In this document: positions 1-7,807 of the stretch, piece after piece
Layout: each line of letters begins with the position of its first letter
Position numbering within the stretch: position 1 is the first letter of the stretch
Assembly: GCA_964551435.1 (NCBI GenBank)
Contig: CAZKBS010000001.1
Coordinates: forward strand, 372,001 to 436,000
Source of the DNA: UBA2020 sp964551435
GTDB taxonomy: Bacteria; Pseudomonadota; Alphaproteobacteria; Micavibrionales; UBA2020
Length of the DNA stretch: 64,000 nucleotides
Reading direction: 5' to 3'
Made by a program: the position numbers and the translations under genes
Notes under the pieces: generated by a model
Seen by the model: only the letters and a program-made list of their open reading frames with translations
Told to the model about the DNA's origin: nothing
Databases searched by the model: none

Positions 1-1
1 C

Positions 2-262
2 GTTTATGATGTTGTGGCGGGCAAGGCCACCTTGCGCGGCAAGGTACGCATTTTGCAGGGCGAAAACTGGCTGGAAGGCACCCACGCCGAGGTTGATCTG
101 AAAACCGGCGTCAGCAAATTGTTTGGCGATGCGCCGCGCGATGCCGCGCGCCCGTCGCTGATTGTCAACGGCGTCGCAACGCCGCCCCCCGCCCCTGTGG
201 GCGACGGACGTGTGCGCGGCGTTTTTTACCCCAAGAAAAAAGAAACCACGGCAACGCCCTGA
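2..262 (+). CDS. lptA: LptA, C-terminal part (partial at window edge)
   Basis: This is the C-terminal end of an OstA/LptA-like periplasmic protein, which bridges lipopolysaccharide from the inner-membrane LptBFGC complex to the outer membrane. The start lies before the window; the frame is open from base 2 to a TGA at 260-262. The visible part has the beta-jellyroll style of the family (short strands rich in G, V and charged residues, for example GKVRILQGENWLEGTHAEVDL) and ends in a low-complexity Pro/Lys tail. The gene stops 6 bases before lptB, the usual lptA-lptB arrangement. The identification rests on context plus the short strand pattern. Confidence 0.8.
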   Translation, partial: VYDVVAGKATLRGKVRILQGENWLEGTHAEVDLKTGVSKLFGDAPRDAARPSLIVNGVATPPPAPVGDGRVRGVFYPKKKETTATP

Positions 263-268
263 GCGATC

Positions 269-1045
269 ATGACCGAAGATAAAGAAAAAAAGAAATCCGC
301 ACGGCGGGAACCCAAACTGGTGCAAAGCGGCCTTGCGGTCGAACACCTGATGAAGCGTTATAAACGCCGCCCTGTTTTGCGCGATGTATCGCTGCATGTG
401 AAGCGCGGTGAAGCCGTCGGGCTTCTGGGCCCGAACGGTGCGGGTAAAACAACTTGCTTTTATATCGTTACTGGTTTGATTGACCCCGATAGCGGCGCCA
501 TCAAGCTGGACGGCAAAGATATCACGGGCCTGCCGATGTACCGCCGCGCGCGGCTGGGTATCAGCTATCTGCCGCAGGAATCGTCGATTTTCCGCGGACT
601 GAACGTCGAGGATAATATCCGCGCCGTGCTACAGGCAGTCGAAGAAGACCACCACCGCCGCGAACACCTGCTGGAAGAGCTGCTGGCCGAATTTTCGGTC
701 ACGCATCTGCGTTTCACCCCCTCCGTCGCCCTGTCGGGCGGGGAGCGCCGCCGCGTTGAAATTGCCCGCGCGCTCGCCACGCATCCCCAGTTCATTTTGC
801 TGGATGAACCTTTGGCCGGTATTGACCCGATTGCGGTTGCGGAAATCCGCGATCTTGTGAAACATCTCAAAAACCGCAACATCGGCGTGCTGATCACCGA
901 CCATAATGTACGCGATACGCTGGATATCGTCGACCGCGCCTACATTCTGCACGGCGGGCAGGTTTTGATGGAAGGCAAGCCCGAAGACATCGTGAACCAT
1001 AAGGACGTACGCCGCGTCTATCTGGGCGAGAAATTCAGCCTTTAA
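269..1045 (+). CDS. lptB: LPS export ABC transporter ATPase LptB
   Basis: Cytoplasmic ATPase that powers extraction of lipopolysaccharide from the inner membrane through LptFG. The 258-residue protein has Walker A GPNGAGKT (about 54-61), signature LSGGERRR (about 155-162), Walker B FILLDEP (about 175-181) and the switch His in LITDHNVRDTL, the characteristic LptB version of the H-loop. The N-terminus is about 15 residues longer than E. coli LptB and very charged (EDKEKKK). The ATG follows the lptA stop by 6 bases, so the two are probably co-transcribed and coupled. Family assignment is secure. Confidence 0.97.
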   Translation: MTEDKEKKKSARREPKLVQSGLAVEHLMKRYKRRPVLRDVSLHVKRGEAVGLLGPNGAGKTTCFYIVTGLIDPDSGAIKLDGKDITGLPMYRRARLGISYLPQESSIFRGLNVEDNIRAVLQAVEEDHHRREHLLEELLAEFSVTHLRFTPSVALSGGERRRVEIARALATHPQFILLDEPLAGIDPIAVAEIRDLVKHLKNRNIGVLITDHNVRDTLDIVDRAYILHGGQVLMEGKPEDIVNHKDVRRVYLGEKFSL

Positions 1046-1138
1046 TAATCCACACGGGTATTTACCGAACACCGACGCCGCGCCCCGCGCGTGACACCGC
1101 GCCGCGTACCTGTTATATTTAAAAACAGGGAGTAGGGA

Positions 1139-2683
1139 ATGTCTATCAACCAGCGATTGGATCTACGTCAGGGCCAGGCCCTGACCATGACGCCGCAGCT
1201 GCAGCAGGCCATTAAGCTGCTGCAAATGTCGAACGTCGAGCTGGCGGAATTCCTCGAAGCGGAAATCGAAAAAAACCCCCTCCTGGAAAAAGACGACGGC
1301 ACACAGGCACCTGCATCCGACAGCGTCGATGCCGAAGAAAATGCCCGCCCCGGTGATGGCGATATTCTGACGTCCCACAATGCGGAAGGACAGGATGCCT
1401 TCGCCGCTGACCGCGCCGCGGCAGACGAACGCCCGCTGGATACAGATTTCGGAAACGTTTTCACCGGCGGCGACATGGCCCCGCAGGAAGGCGGATATGA
1501 CGCTTTCGCCACCGACAGCTTCGCCAGTGTCGGCAGCGGCGGCAGCCTAAAATTCGATGATCCGGATTTCAGTTTCGAAAACACCATGGCGAAAGAACAA
1601 ACGCTGCGCGACCATCTGGAAGAACAAATCCAGCTGGAATTTGAAAACGCAGGCGACCGCGCGATTGCCCGCGTGCTGGGCGATTATCTGGACGAAGCCG
1701 GATATATCCGCGCCGATCTGCCTGCACTAGCAGAGCGGCTGGGCACCGACCTTGTACGGGTGGAGCGTGTGCTAGACACGCTTCAGCGCCTCGATCCTGC
1801 CGGACTTTTCGCGCGCAACCTCAGCGAATGTCTGGCACTCCAGCTGCGCGAGCGCGACAGGCTCGACCCTGCGATGCAGAAATTGCTGCAAAACCTCGAT
1901 CTTCTCGGCGCGCATGACCTCAAGAAACTCCGCGCGGTTTGCGAGGTGGACGAGGAAGATCTGCGCGATATGATTGCGGAGATTAAAACCCTCAATCCCA
2001 AACCGGGCCTGGCGTTTGACCGCTTTATCAGCCAAACCGTCGTGCCGGATGTGCTGATGAAACCGCTGCCGAAATCGCGCGGCGGCGGCTGGGCCGTGGA
2101 GCTGAACAGCGACACGCTGCCGCGCGTTCTGGTCAACCGCACCTATTACGCGGAAATCACCAAGAATGCGACGGGACAAAAAGACAAGGAATACCTGAGT
2201 GCGCAAATCAATTCCGCCAACTGGCTGGTGCGTGCGCTAGAGCAGCGCGCCGAAACCATTTTGAAAGTCGCGACAGATATTATCGTGCAGCAGGAAGCCT
2301 TTTTCCTTTATGGCGTCGAATACCTGAAACCACTGGTACTGAAAGACGTCGCCAGCGCCATTGGCATGCACGAAAGCACCGTCAGCCGCGTGACCACCGG
2401 CAAATATATCGGCACGCCGCGCGGCGTGTTCGAGTTGAAATACTTTTTCACAAGCGGCGTTGCCTCCACTGACGGCAGCGCGACATGGTCGTCCGAAGCG
2501 ATTAAAGCGCGCATCAAAACACTGGTCGATGCGGAAAAGCCCGCGGCGATTCTGTCCGACGATGATTTGATGGCCGCGCTGAAGGCCGAAGGCATCGATA
2601 TTGCCCGCCGCACGGTCGCGAAATACCGCGAGGCGATGAAAATCCCCTCCTCGGTACAAAGACGCCGCCAGAAAAACAGTTAA
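1139..2683 (+). CDS. rpoN: RNA polymerase sigma-54 factor RpoN
   Basis: Alternative sigma factor that needs AAA+ enhancer-binding activators and serves nitrogen, motility and other regulons. It is 514 residues long. The N-terminal glutamine-rich activator-interaction region (QRLDLRQGQALTMTPQLQQA then IKLLQMSN...EIEKNPLLE) is followed by an acidic Asp/Ala/Gly-rich linker (about 55-160). The core-binding region comes next, then the helix-turn-helix region (LKDVASAIGMHESTVSRVT) and the RpoN box ARRTVAKYRE near the C-terminus. The ATG has AGGGA about 5 bases upstream. The order lptB-rpoN-hpf-ptsN is the classic proteobacterial rpoN neighbourhood. Confidence 0.97.
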   Translation: MSINQRLDLRQGQALTMTPQLQQAIKLLQMSNVELAEFLEAEIEKNPLLEKDDGTQAPASDSVDAEENARPGDGDILTSHNAEGQDAFAADRAAADERPLDTDFGNVFTGGDMAPQEGGYDAFATDSFASVGSGGSLKFDDPDFSFENTMAKEQTLRDHLEEQIQLEFENAGDRAIARVLGDYLDEAGYIRADLPALAERLGTDLVRVERVLDTLQRLDPAGLFARNLSECLALQLRERDRLDPAMQKLLQNLDLLGAHDLKKLRAVCEVDEEDLRDMIAEIKTLNPKPGLAFDRFISQTVVPDVLMKPLPKSRGGGWAVELNSDTLPRVLVNRTYYAEITKNATGQKDKEYLSAQINSANWLVRALEQRAETILKVATDIIVQQEAFFLYGVEYLKPLVLKDVASAIGMHESTVSRVTTGKYIGTPRGVFELKYFFTSGVASTDGSATWSSEAIKARIKTLVDAEKPAAILSDDDLMAALKAEGIDIARRTVAKYREAMKIPSSVQRRRQKNS

Positions 2684-2729
2684 GATGCTGTTTTTAAATG
2701 ATTAATTGACATTTTTGACGTCCTTAACC

Positions 2730-2756
2730 TTGACTTTACCAATCGGTGTCTATAAT
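2730..2756 (+). promoter_or_regulatory. Candidate sigma-70 promoter for hpf
   Basis: TTGACT (2730-2735) and TATAAT (2751-2756) lie in the rpoN-hpf gap. The 15-base spacer is shorter than ideal; TAATAA at 2753-2758 would give 17. The region is AT-rich compared with its surroundings. Transcription would begin about 65 bases before the hpf ATG at 2833. This suggests hpf and perhaps ptsN can be expressed apart from rpoN. Confidence 0.5.
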
Positions 2757-2832
2757 AAAATTATGGCTTAAAATCCTCATCCGCGCTACGTTCGGGCCAG
2801 ATTCGCAAATTGCAACAGCAAGGTTCTCAAGA

Positions 2833-3402
2833 ATGCAACTGACAGTAAAAGGCAAGCACCTCGATGTGGGGGACGCGCTGCGTGAACATGTTCGCGCCAA
2901 CCTCGCCCACACCACCGGCAAATACTTCAACAACGCCGTAGAAGCGACGGTCACCTTCACCAAGGAAAAAAACCACCGCTATAAAGCGGATATCTCTATC
3001 CACGTCGGCCGCGGCATGACGCTGGAAGCGCAATACGAAGCGGATGATCCGTATCCGGCATTCGACGAAGCGTCGAAGCGCGTTGCCACGCGTCTGGGCC
3101 GCTACAAAGACAAACTGCGCGACCATCACCGGCACGAAGATACGGCGGAGCTGCTGAGCGCGGCCTACACCACGTTCCAGTCGAACGAGGAAGAAGCCGA
3201 AGGCGGGCAGGAGCCGGTCATCATCGCCGAAATGCAAACTCATATCCCGACGCTGGCCGTCAGCGATGCCGTGATGCGTTTGGAGCTGGGTGATATGCCG
3301 GCGCTTTTGTTCAAAAACCCCGCGCACGGCGGATATAACATGGTTTACCGCCGCAAAGACGGACATGTCGGCTGGGTCGACCCCGACGGCATCAAGAAAT
3401 AA
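2833..3402 (+). CDS. hpf: Ribosome hibernation promoting factor, long form
   Basis: Binds the 30S decoding centre and, in the long form, dimerises ribosomes into inactive 100S particles during starvation. The N-terminal S30AE domain begins MQLTVKGKHLDVGDALREHV and covers roughly 100 residues. After a linker comes the C-terminal dimerisation domain (about 130-189) with MRLELGDMPALLFKNPAHGG and VYRRKDGHVGWVDPDG. I place the start at 2833, not at upstream in-frame codons, because the S30AE fold begins there and AAGG precedes it by 9 bases. The 189-residue length fits the long HPF class. Standard neighbour of rpoN and ptsN. Confidence 0.95.
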   Translation: MQLTVKGKHLDVGDALREHVRANLAHTTGKYFNNAVEATVTFTKEKNHRYKADISIHVGRGMTLEAQYEADDPYPAFDEASKRVATRLGRYKDKLRDHHRHEDTAELLSAAYTTFQSNEEEAEGGQEPVIIAEMQTHIPTLAVSDAVMRLELGDMPALLFKNPAHGGYNMVYRRKDGHVGWVDPDGIKK

Positions 3403-3417
3403 GACCGCAAGAAAAAT

Positions 3418-3447
3418 GAAAAGCGCATAAAAACAATAACGCTTTTC
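3418..3447 (+). other. Inverted repeat in hpf-ptsN gap
   Basis: GAAAAGCG (3418-3425) and CGCTTTTC (3440-3447) form an 8-bp stem with a 14-base loop just after the hpf stop. The T-run is inside the stem, so this is at best a weak terminator and may instead be an mRNA-processing or stability hairpin between hpf and ptsN. The rest of the 155-base gap shows no other clear signal. Confidence 0.4.
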
Positions 3448-3557
3448 GAAAAGGTAAAGAGGACGCACACCCACGGTCGCAGGAACAAAAACATTCGCAT
3501 CGCGCGCCATAGATATATCCGGCGCCGGTGTGATGTCCTGCCATCCGCGATAAATGT

Positions 3558-4010
3558 ATGATTAGCGCTGATCTCGTCATTCCGGCCCTTGAGGCCACCA
3601 GCAAAAAAAAAGCATTCCGCGCCATCGCCGAGGAAATCGCCGAAAAAATCGGCGGTAATGCCGATGACCTGCTGACTGCGCTTTTGGACCGCGAACGTAT
3701 CGGTACGACCGGTATCGGTCAGGGTGTGGCTATTCCGCATATCAAAATTCCGGGCGCAGATCGTATGTATGGCGTTCTGGTGCGGCTTGAAACGCCGATC
3801 GATTACGACGCCATCGACAACCTACCCGTTGATATCATTTTCATGCTGTTGGCGCCCGCCGAAAGCAAAACCACCCAGCACCTGAAGATGCTGGCGCAAA
3901 TATCGCGCTTCCTGAAAGACGCAAAAACCTGCGACGCCATCCGCAGCGCAAAGGAAACCGAAACGCTGCTCGGTGTATTGACCGAATGGGTCAACGAACA
4001 GGCAGCCTGA
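3558..4010 (+). CDS. ptsN: PTS IIA-like nitrogen regulatory protein PtsN
   Basis: EIIA-Ntr is the terminal phospho-acceptor of the PTS-Ntr relay (PtsP-PtsO-PtsN), which regulates potassium transport, nitrogen and stress functions by protein contact and not by sugar uptake. The 150-residue protein carries the phosphorylatable His in GVAIPHIKIP (His61) and the family stretch LLAPAESKTTQHLKMLAQISRFL. The gene sits directly downstream of hpf, as in most alphaproteobacteria. No PtsO or PtsP gene is in the window. Confidence 0.96.
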   Translation: MISADLVIPALEATSKKKAFRAIAEEIAEKIGGNADDLLTALLDRERIGTTGIGQGVAIPHIKIPGADRMYGVLVRLETPIDYDAIDNLPVDIIFMLLAPAESKTTQHLKMLAQISRFLKDAKTCDAIRSAKETETLLGVLTEWVNEQAA

Positions 4011-4038
4011 CGTTTCATCTCAAATTTTTCTGAAATGA

Positions 4039-4272
4039 TTAGTGTACAGACACGATATCAAGATCGTGATGTTGCAGGCTGGCCTGCAATGCGGGCATGT
4101 TTTCCTGCACCGCCAGTGCCGTACCGTCCGCCGCATGCAAAACCCAGGCGGGCTTGCCTTTGACGCTGTACTTGCGCACATAGCCAACTTCTTCCATACC
4201 CAGTTCGCGCAAATCGTTTTGCGTCATAGCAATCAGTGGATTTTTAAAATCCTGTACGGGAATCTTTGTCAT
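4039..4272 (-). CDS. DUF1150 family protein
   Basis: Small 77-residue protein of the alphaproteobacterial DUF1150 family, with MTQNDLRELGMEEVGYVRKY and an acidic or His-rich tail (QHHDLDIVSVH). The family usually lies next to small heat-shock proteins, as it does here, downstream of Hsp20 on the same strand. Its biochemical role is not known to me. The start is well set: AGGAGG stands 5 bases before the ATG. Co-expression with Hsp20 under heat stress is an inference from operon position. Confidence 0.85.
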   Translation of the reverse strand: MTKIPVQDFKNPLIAMTQNDLRELGMEEVGYVRKYSVKGKPAWVLHAADGTALAVQENMPALQASLQHHDLDIVSVH

Positions 4273-4289
4273 GGGGGCCTCCTCTTGCC

Positions 4290-4317
4290 GCCGCGATTTG
4301 GCGCGGCTTTTATTCTT
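4290..4317 (+). terminator. Terminator-like hairpin (plus strand) between hsp20 and DUF1150
   Basis: GCCGCG (4290-4295), loop ATTTGG, CGCGGC (4302-4307), followed on the plus strand by TTTTATTCTTCTTG. In this direction it looks like a factor-independent terminator that would stop transcription running in from ptsN. On the minus strand the same hairpin lies just upstream of the DUF1150 Shine-Dalgarno sequence without a following T-run, so there it could protect or modulate the operon mRNA. Confidence 0.5.
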
Positions 4318-4338
4318 CTTGTTTTATTTTGTATCTTT

Positions 4339-4827
4339 TCAGTCTTGCGTTTTTCCGGGTGGCAAGGTCTCACCGGTTACGTCTATCGTCTTGCCTTTTT
4401 TCGCATCCTTGGGCGTGGTGATGCGGATGGTTTGCACGGTCGTTTCGGGCACAATCCGCCGTAGATCGACGTTCAGCAGGCCGTTATCGAGCTGCGCGCC
4501 GACCACCTCGATATCCTCGCTGAGAATAAAGGCACGCTGGAACTGGCGCGTCGCGATGCCGCGATGCAGGAACACGCGGTTTTCGTCGTCGTCGCCCTGA
4601 CGCTTGCCGCGGATGACCAGCTGGTTTTGCTCCAGCTGTACCGACAAATCTTCCATCGAAAAGCCCGCCACGGCGATCGTGATGCGGATCTGGGTTTCAC
4701 CCAGTTGTTCGATGTTATAGGGCGGATAGCCTTCGCTGGAGGCACGGGCGGCGCGGTCAAGCGCGCGTTCAAACTGGTCGAACCCCAGCAAGAAGGGACT
4801 ATCGAAAAGGGAAAGGCGTCTGCTCAT
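4339..4827 (-). CDS. Small heat-shock protein Hsp20 (IbpA type)
   Basis: ATP-independent holdase chaperone that binds unfolding proteins during heat stress. The 162-residue protein has the N-terminal SPFLLGFDQFERALDRA segment seen in alphaproteobacterial IbpA proteins. The alpha-crystallin domain (about 35-130) has VAGFSMEDLSVQLEQNQLVI, FQRAFIL and GLLNVDL, and a C-terminal I-x-I motif (IRI) used for oligomer assembly. It is translated from an AGGAG site 8 bases before the ATG, and that site is sequestered in a ROSE-like hairpin (see next entry). DUF1150 follows in the same operon. Confidence 0.95.
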   Translation of the reverse strand: MSRRLSLFDSPFLLGFDQFERALDRAARASSEGYPPYNIEQLGETQIRITIAVAGFSMEDLSVQLEQNQLVIRGKRQGDDDENRVFLHRGIATRQFQRAFILSEDIEVVGAQLDNGLLNVDLRRIVPETTVQTIRITTPKDAKKGKTIDVTGETLPPGKTQD

Positions 4828-4921
4828 GCCATAGGCTCCTTGCGTTTAAGCGAGCGGGCATCGCCGGCCCCGACATTCGGCAGCTGCGGCGTATATCCAT
4901 ATACCATCATATACGCGCAGC
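4828..4921 (-). promoter_or_regulatory. ROSE-like RNA thermometer in the hsp20 5' UTR
   Basis: In the hsp20 transcript, GCUCGCUU (plus-strand 4855-4848) faces AAGGAGC (4841-4835) across a 6-base loop. They pair over 7 bp with one bulged G opposite the Shine-Dalgarno sequence. This is the U-Y-G-C-U anti-SD arrangement that defines ROSE thermometers. Upstream is a second long hairpin, 13 bp with one bulge (plus-strand 4883-4896 with 4909-4921, 12-base loop), and a small helix between the two. Family knowledge: heat melts the SD helix and switches on small heat-shock protein translation. The rest of the 337-base gap (to 5164) contains AT-rich DNA, the terminator listed next, and no clear promoter that I could pick out. 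Confidence 0.82.
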
Positions 4922-5110
4922 CCGCCAAAAGGCAAGCACGGGCGAAAGCTTATTTTATACAAATACTTAAATTTGGCGCGCGCAGGGCGAAAGCAGCGGG
5001 GCTTGATATGTTCTCATAACTATATTATGCATTCGCATCAACAGCCGAAAATTTCTTTAGACAAAGGCTGCCGCCGCAAAACCGCGCCAGCCCTAAGACG
5101 GCATACTTAA

Positions 5111-5145
5111 AAAGAAAAGGCGGCCCTGTCATATGCGGGCCGCTT
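5111..5145 (-). terminator. Rho-independent terminator of the 5165-5746 gene
   Basis: GCGGCCC (5120-5126) pairs with GGGCCGC (5137-5143) around a 10-base loop. On the minus strand the stem is followed by CTTTTCTTTTT, ending transcripts from the gene that stops at 5165. On the plus strand TTTTTTCTTTT also follows, so the structure is bidirectional. Confidence 0.8.
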
Positions 5146-5164
5146 TTTTCTTTTCGTTCAAGGC

Positions 5165-5746
5165 TTACGGTGCGGGCGCCTTGGGCGCGGCAGGCGGCGG
5201 ATTTTGCAAACGATCGAGTATGCCGCGCGCCTCTGCGATATACTGTTTCATGAAATGGCGCTGGTTTTCTTTATGGGCGAAGCGAATATTTTCCTCGCCA
5301 ATTGGATGCTTGGACAGAAAGTATTTCACGTCTTCGCGGCCAAGCGGTTTATAGGTCAGGTCAAAATCACGCTCCGCGATATCCAGCATTTTGCGCACAT
5401 CGGCAAAGGCGCTGTCGCGGCCGCTTTGGCCTGCGGGCCTTTGCAGATCTTCCGCGGGGCCGCCAGCGGCGGGGCGATGCGGAAAACCTTCCGGCGGCGC
5501 GTAGCGTTTGCTCACACGTGCAAAAATATCCTTCAGCGGCCTGTCCGCTTGCAAATCGACCGCAGCCGCCAGAACCGCGGGCGTCCAGCGGAATTTTTCC
5601 TGCACTTCGATGATTTCCGGCAACGACAGTTTGCTGTTATCGCTGTACTGCGCGCCTTCCTTGGCCAGCGTATCCATTTTCTGCATGAAGGCCGCTTGTA
5701 TCTCGGCCAGTGCCGCCCTGCGGGCCGCTTTGAAGACTGCGTCCAT
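5165..5746 (-). CDS. Hypothetical protein
   Basis: A 193-residue soluble protein I do not recognise. The N-terminal half is helical and charged (MDAVFKAARRAALAEIQAAF, then LSLPEIIEVQEKFRWTPAVLAAAVDLQ). The middle is Pro/Gly-rich and the end is PPPAAPKAPAP. There is no signal peptide and no membrane segment. AAGGAGC lies 7 bases before the chosen ATG, so longer in-frame extensions upstream are not needed. It lies 10 bases downstream of the Fe-S scaffold-like gene and is probably its operon partner; a terminator follows it. Confidence 0.7.
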   Translation of the reverse strand: MDAVFKAARRAALAEIQAAFMQKMDTLAKEGAQYSDNSKLSLPEIIEVQEKFRWTPAVLAAAVDLQADRPLKDIFARVSKRYAPPEGFPHRPAAGGPAEDLQRPAGQSGRDSAFADVRKMLDIAERDFDLTYKPLGREDVKYFLSKHPIGEENIRFAHKENQRHFMKQYIAEARGILDRLQNPPPAAPKAPAP

Positions 5747-5756
5747 ATCGTGCTCC

Positions 5757-6227
5757 TTATGATTTTTGTGCGAATGCTTTTTCCACCGCCTCGAAGGGCA
5801 GCAGGATAGAATTATGCCGCGCGGGGTAGTCGCGCACGGGGGAGAGAATATCCAGCGCCGCCCAGTCACCGGCAGGACGTATGTCTTTGCCGTCCAGCAT
5901 CGCCTCGAGCGCGGCAGCTGCCTCAGCAATCTCTTCGCGCGTTTTGCCGATGATGGCGCCGCGCATAATGGAAACCACGGATTTGGTGAGCGCGCAGGCC
6001 TTGACTGCAAAACCGAAAGCCGTCACGCGGCCCGCACCATCGACATTCAAATCAACCGTGATATCGCTGCCGCAAATCGGACTGACCGCACGGGCGCTCA
6101 GCTGGGGGGGTTGAAGACGCAGCGGCTGCTCCGCCCCCGCGGCGAGATCGAGCAGGCGGCGGTTATAGACCAGTGCCAGCGCATCATCGTCCAGCATCGC
6201 GTCGGGAGATGGCGTTTTGTCCGTCAA
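5757..6227 (-). CDS. IscU/NifU-N-like iron-sulfur scaffold family protein
   Basis: Belongs to the COG0822 (NifU N-terminal/IscU) fold that builds or transfers Fe-S clusters. Two family cysteines are visible: SPICGSDITVDLNV and AVKACALTKSV. At the third ligand position IscU has HCSIL; here the sequence is ARHNSILLPFEAV, so Cys is replaced by Asn. Many alphaproteobacterial members appear to lack this Cys, and their cluster role is less certain. The longest reading starts with TTG at 6227 with only a weak SD; an ATG at 6197 is an alternative. It lies between the zinc-finger gene and the hypothetical gene at 5165, all on one strand. Confidence 0.8.
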   Translation of the reverse strand: MTDKTPSPDAMLDDDALALVYNRRLLDLAAGAEQPLRLQPPQLSARAVSPICGSDITVDLNVDGAGRVTAFGFAVKACALTKSVVSIMRGAIIGKTREEIAEAAAALEAMLDGKDIRPAGDWAALDILSPVRDYPARHNSILLPFEAVEKAFAQKS

Positions 6228-6236
6228 GACAACCGC

Positions 6237-6437
6237 TCAGGCTGCCGTTTTATACGGCTTCGCGCCGTCTTGCGGCAGCTTGGTGAACAGGCGGTCGCAA
6301 TAACCGCAGACAACTTCGTCCTGACCATGAAACGTGTAATAGACTTTGGGGTGGCCCAGTGCGCCGCCGCCGCCATTGCAGCAGATTTGCTCTGCGCTCT
6401 CGGGAACCAGAAGAATTTCGGGGTGCTTTGTGGTCAT
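6237..6437 (-). CDS. Small zinc-finger protein (zf-CHCC type)
   Basis: A 66-residue protein with QICCNGGGGALGHPKVYYTF followed by VVCGYCDRLF, the conserved pattern of small zinc-finger proteins related to the mitochondrial complex I subunit NDUFS6. Cys, His and the final CxxC are the likely zinc ligands. I choose the ATG at 6437 because GGAG lies 6 bases upstream; a further in-frame ATG at 6449 has no such site. The start overlaps the cysS stop (ATGA), so translation is probably coupled. A role linked to respiratory complex or Fe-S assembly is inferred from the family and the neighbouring IscU-like gene. Confidence 0.85.
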   Translation of the reverse strand: MTTKHPEILLVPESAEQICCNGGGGALGHPKVYYTFHGQDEVVCGYCDRLFTKLPQDGAKPYKTAA

Positions 6438-7801
6438 TGACGTCTCCATGTCGTGCCCTGCGGGCCGTCTTCGATAATAATACCTGCCGCCGACAGCGCA
6501 TCGCGGATGCGGTCGGATTCGGCGAAGTTTTTTTGCGCGCGCGCTTCGCGCCTTGCCGCAATCATGTTTTCAATCGCGGCGGCATCCAGTCCGCCCTGCG
6601 CAGCGGCGCCCTGAAACCATGCCTGCGGGTCCTGCTGCAGCAAACCGAGCAGTTTGCCCGCCGCTTTCAGCTCCGCCTTGGCTTTTGTTTTGTTCACGGC
6701 AAACCCCTTGGCGATATGCGCCAGCCCCGCCATGGCTTTGGGCGTATTAAGGTCATCGCACAGCGCGGCGATAAAATCTTCGGGTGCGTCCGCATCCACA
6801 TCCGGCACATCGGCATGGTCGCGCAAAAGACCGTAATAACGGTCCAGCGTTTTTTTGGCCTGTTCGATACCAGCCTTGGTAAAATCGAACGGCTGGCGGT
6901 AATGCGCGGAGAGCAGGACCAGACGCAGCGCCTCCGGCGGATATTCGCGGATGAGGTCATGCACCAGCAGGAAGTTGCCCAGCGACTTGGACATTTTTTG
7001 CCCCTCGACCATCAGATGGCCGTTGTGCATCCAGTAATTCACGTATTTTTCGCCGCCATGCGCGCAGGTGCTTTGGGCGATTTCGTTTTCGTGGTGGGGG
7101 AAAATCAAATCCTCCCCACCTGCGTGAATGTCGAAATGCGGCCCGTTGATGCGCGCGTTCATGGCGGAGCATTCGAGATGCCAGCCCGGGCGGCCGCGGC
7201 CCCATGGACTGTCCCAGCCAGGCTGTTCAGGCGTGGAGGGTTTCCACAGCACGAAATCGGCAGGGTCTTTTTTATAGGGCGCCACCTCGACGCGGGCGCC
7301 CGCAATCAGATCATCACGGCTGCGGCGCGACAGGCCGCCATATTCCGCCCACGACGGCACATGGAACAGCACGTGTCCTTCGGCGGCATAGGCATGTCCG
7401 GCGGCGATGAGTTTTTGCATCATGTCCAGCATGTCGGCGATATAATCCGTCGCACGCGGCTGATGATCGGGGATGCCAACGCCGAGGGCGCCCATATCCT
7501 CGTTATAAATCTTGGCGTATTTTTCGGTGATGGCCGATATCGGCTCCCCCGTTTCCTGCGCAGCCTGAATAATTTTATCGTCGATGTCCGTGATATTGCG
7601 GGTATAGGTCACATGATCCGCGCCATAGACATGACGCAGCAGCCGCGCCAGCAAATCAAACACCACCGCTGGACGCGCATTGCCGATATGGGCGTAGTTA
7701 TAAACCGTCGGGCCGCAGGCATAGACGCGCACGTTTTTCGGGTCTATGGGGCGGAATTCTTCTTTTTGCCGCGTCAGGGTATTGTGGATATAGATGGTCA
7801 T
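6434..7801 (-). CDS. cysS: Cysteine--tRNA ligase
   Basis: Class I aminoacyl-tRNA synthetase charging tRNA-Cys. The 455 residues include the zinc-binding Cys in VYACGPTVYNYAHIGNAR (Cys29), the HIGN signature (38-41), the zinc site region GWHLECSAM, the HAGGEDLIFPHHENEIAQ motif and KMSKSLGNF. It is close to the usual 460 residues and looks intact. It is followed by the zinc-finger gene with a 4-base overlap and preceded by a 102-residue hypothetical gene only 6 bases away. Confidence 0.98.
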   Translation of the reverse strand: MTIYIHNTLTRQKEEFRPIDPKNVRVYACGPTVYNYAHIGNARPAVVFDLLARLLRHVYGADHVTYTRNITDIDDKIIQAAQETGEPISAITEKYAKIYNEDMGALGVGIPDHQPRATDYIADMLDMMQKLIAAGHAYAAEGHVLFHVPSWAEYGGLSRRSRDDLIAGARVEVAPYKKDPADFVLWKPSTPEQPGWDSPWGRGRPGWHLECSAMNARINGPHFDIHAGGEDLIFPHHENEIAQSTCAHGGEKYVNYWMHNGHLMVEGQKMSKSLGNFLLVHDLIREYPPEALRLVLLSAHYRQPFDFTKAGIEQAKKTLDRYYGLLRDHADVPDVDADAPEDFIAALCDDLNTPKAMAGLAHIAKGFAVNKTKAKAELKAAGKLLGLLQQDPQAWFQGAAAQGGLDAAAIENMIAARREARAQKNFAESDRIRDALSAAGIIIEDGPQGTTWRRQ

Positions 7802-7807
7802 GGCCGC

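Noticed and set aside
4982..5035. Possible CTTGAT heat-shock (sigma-32) promoter near 5000
   Set aside because: The match is on the plus strand, whereas hsp20 is on the minus strand; no convincing sigma-32 pair exists on the correct strand.
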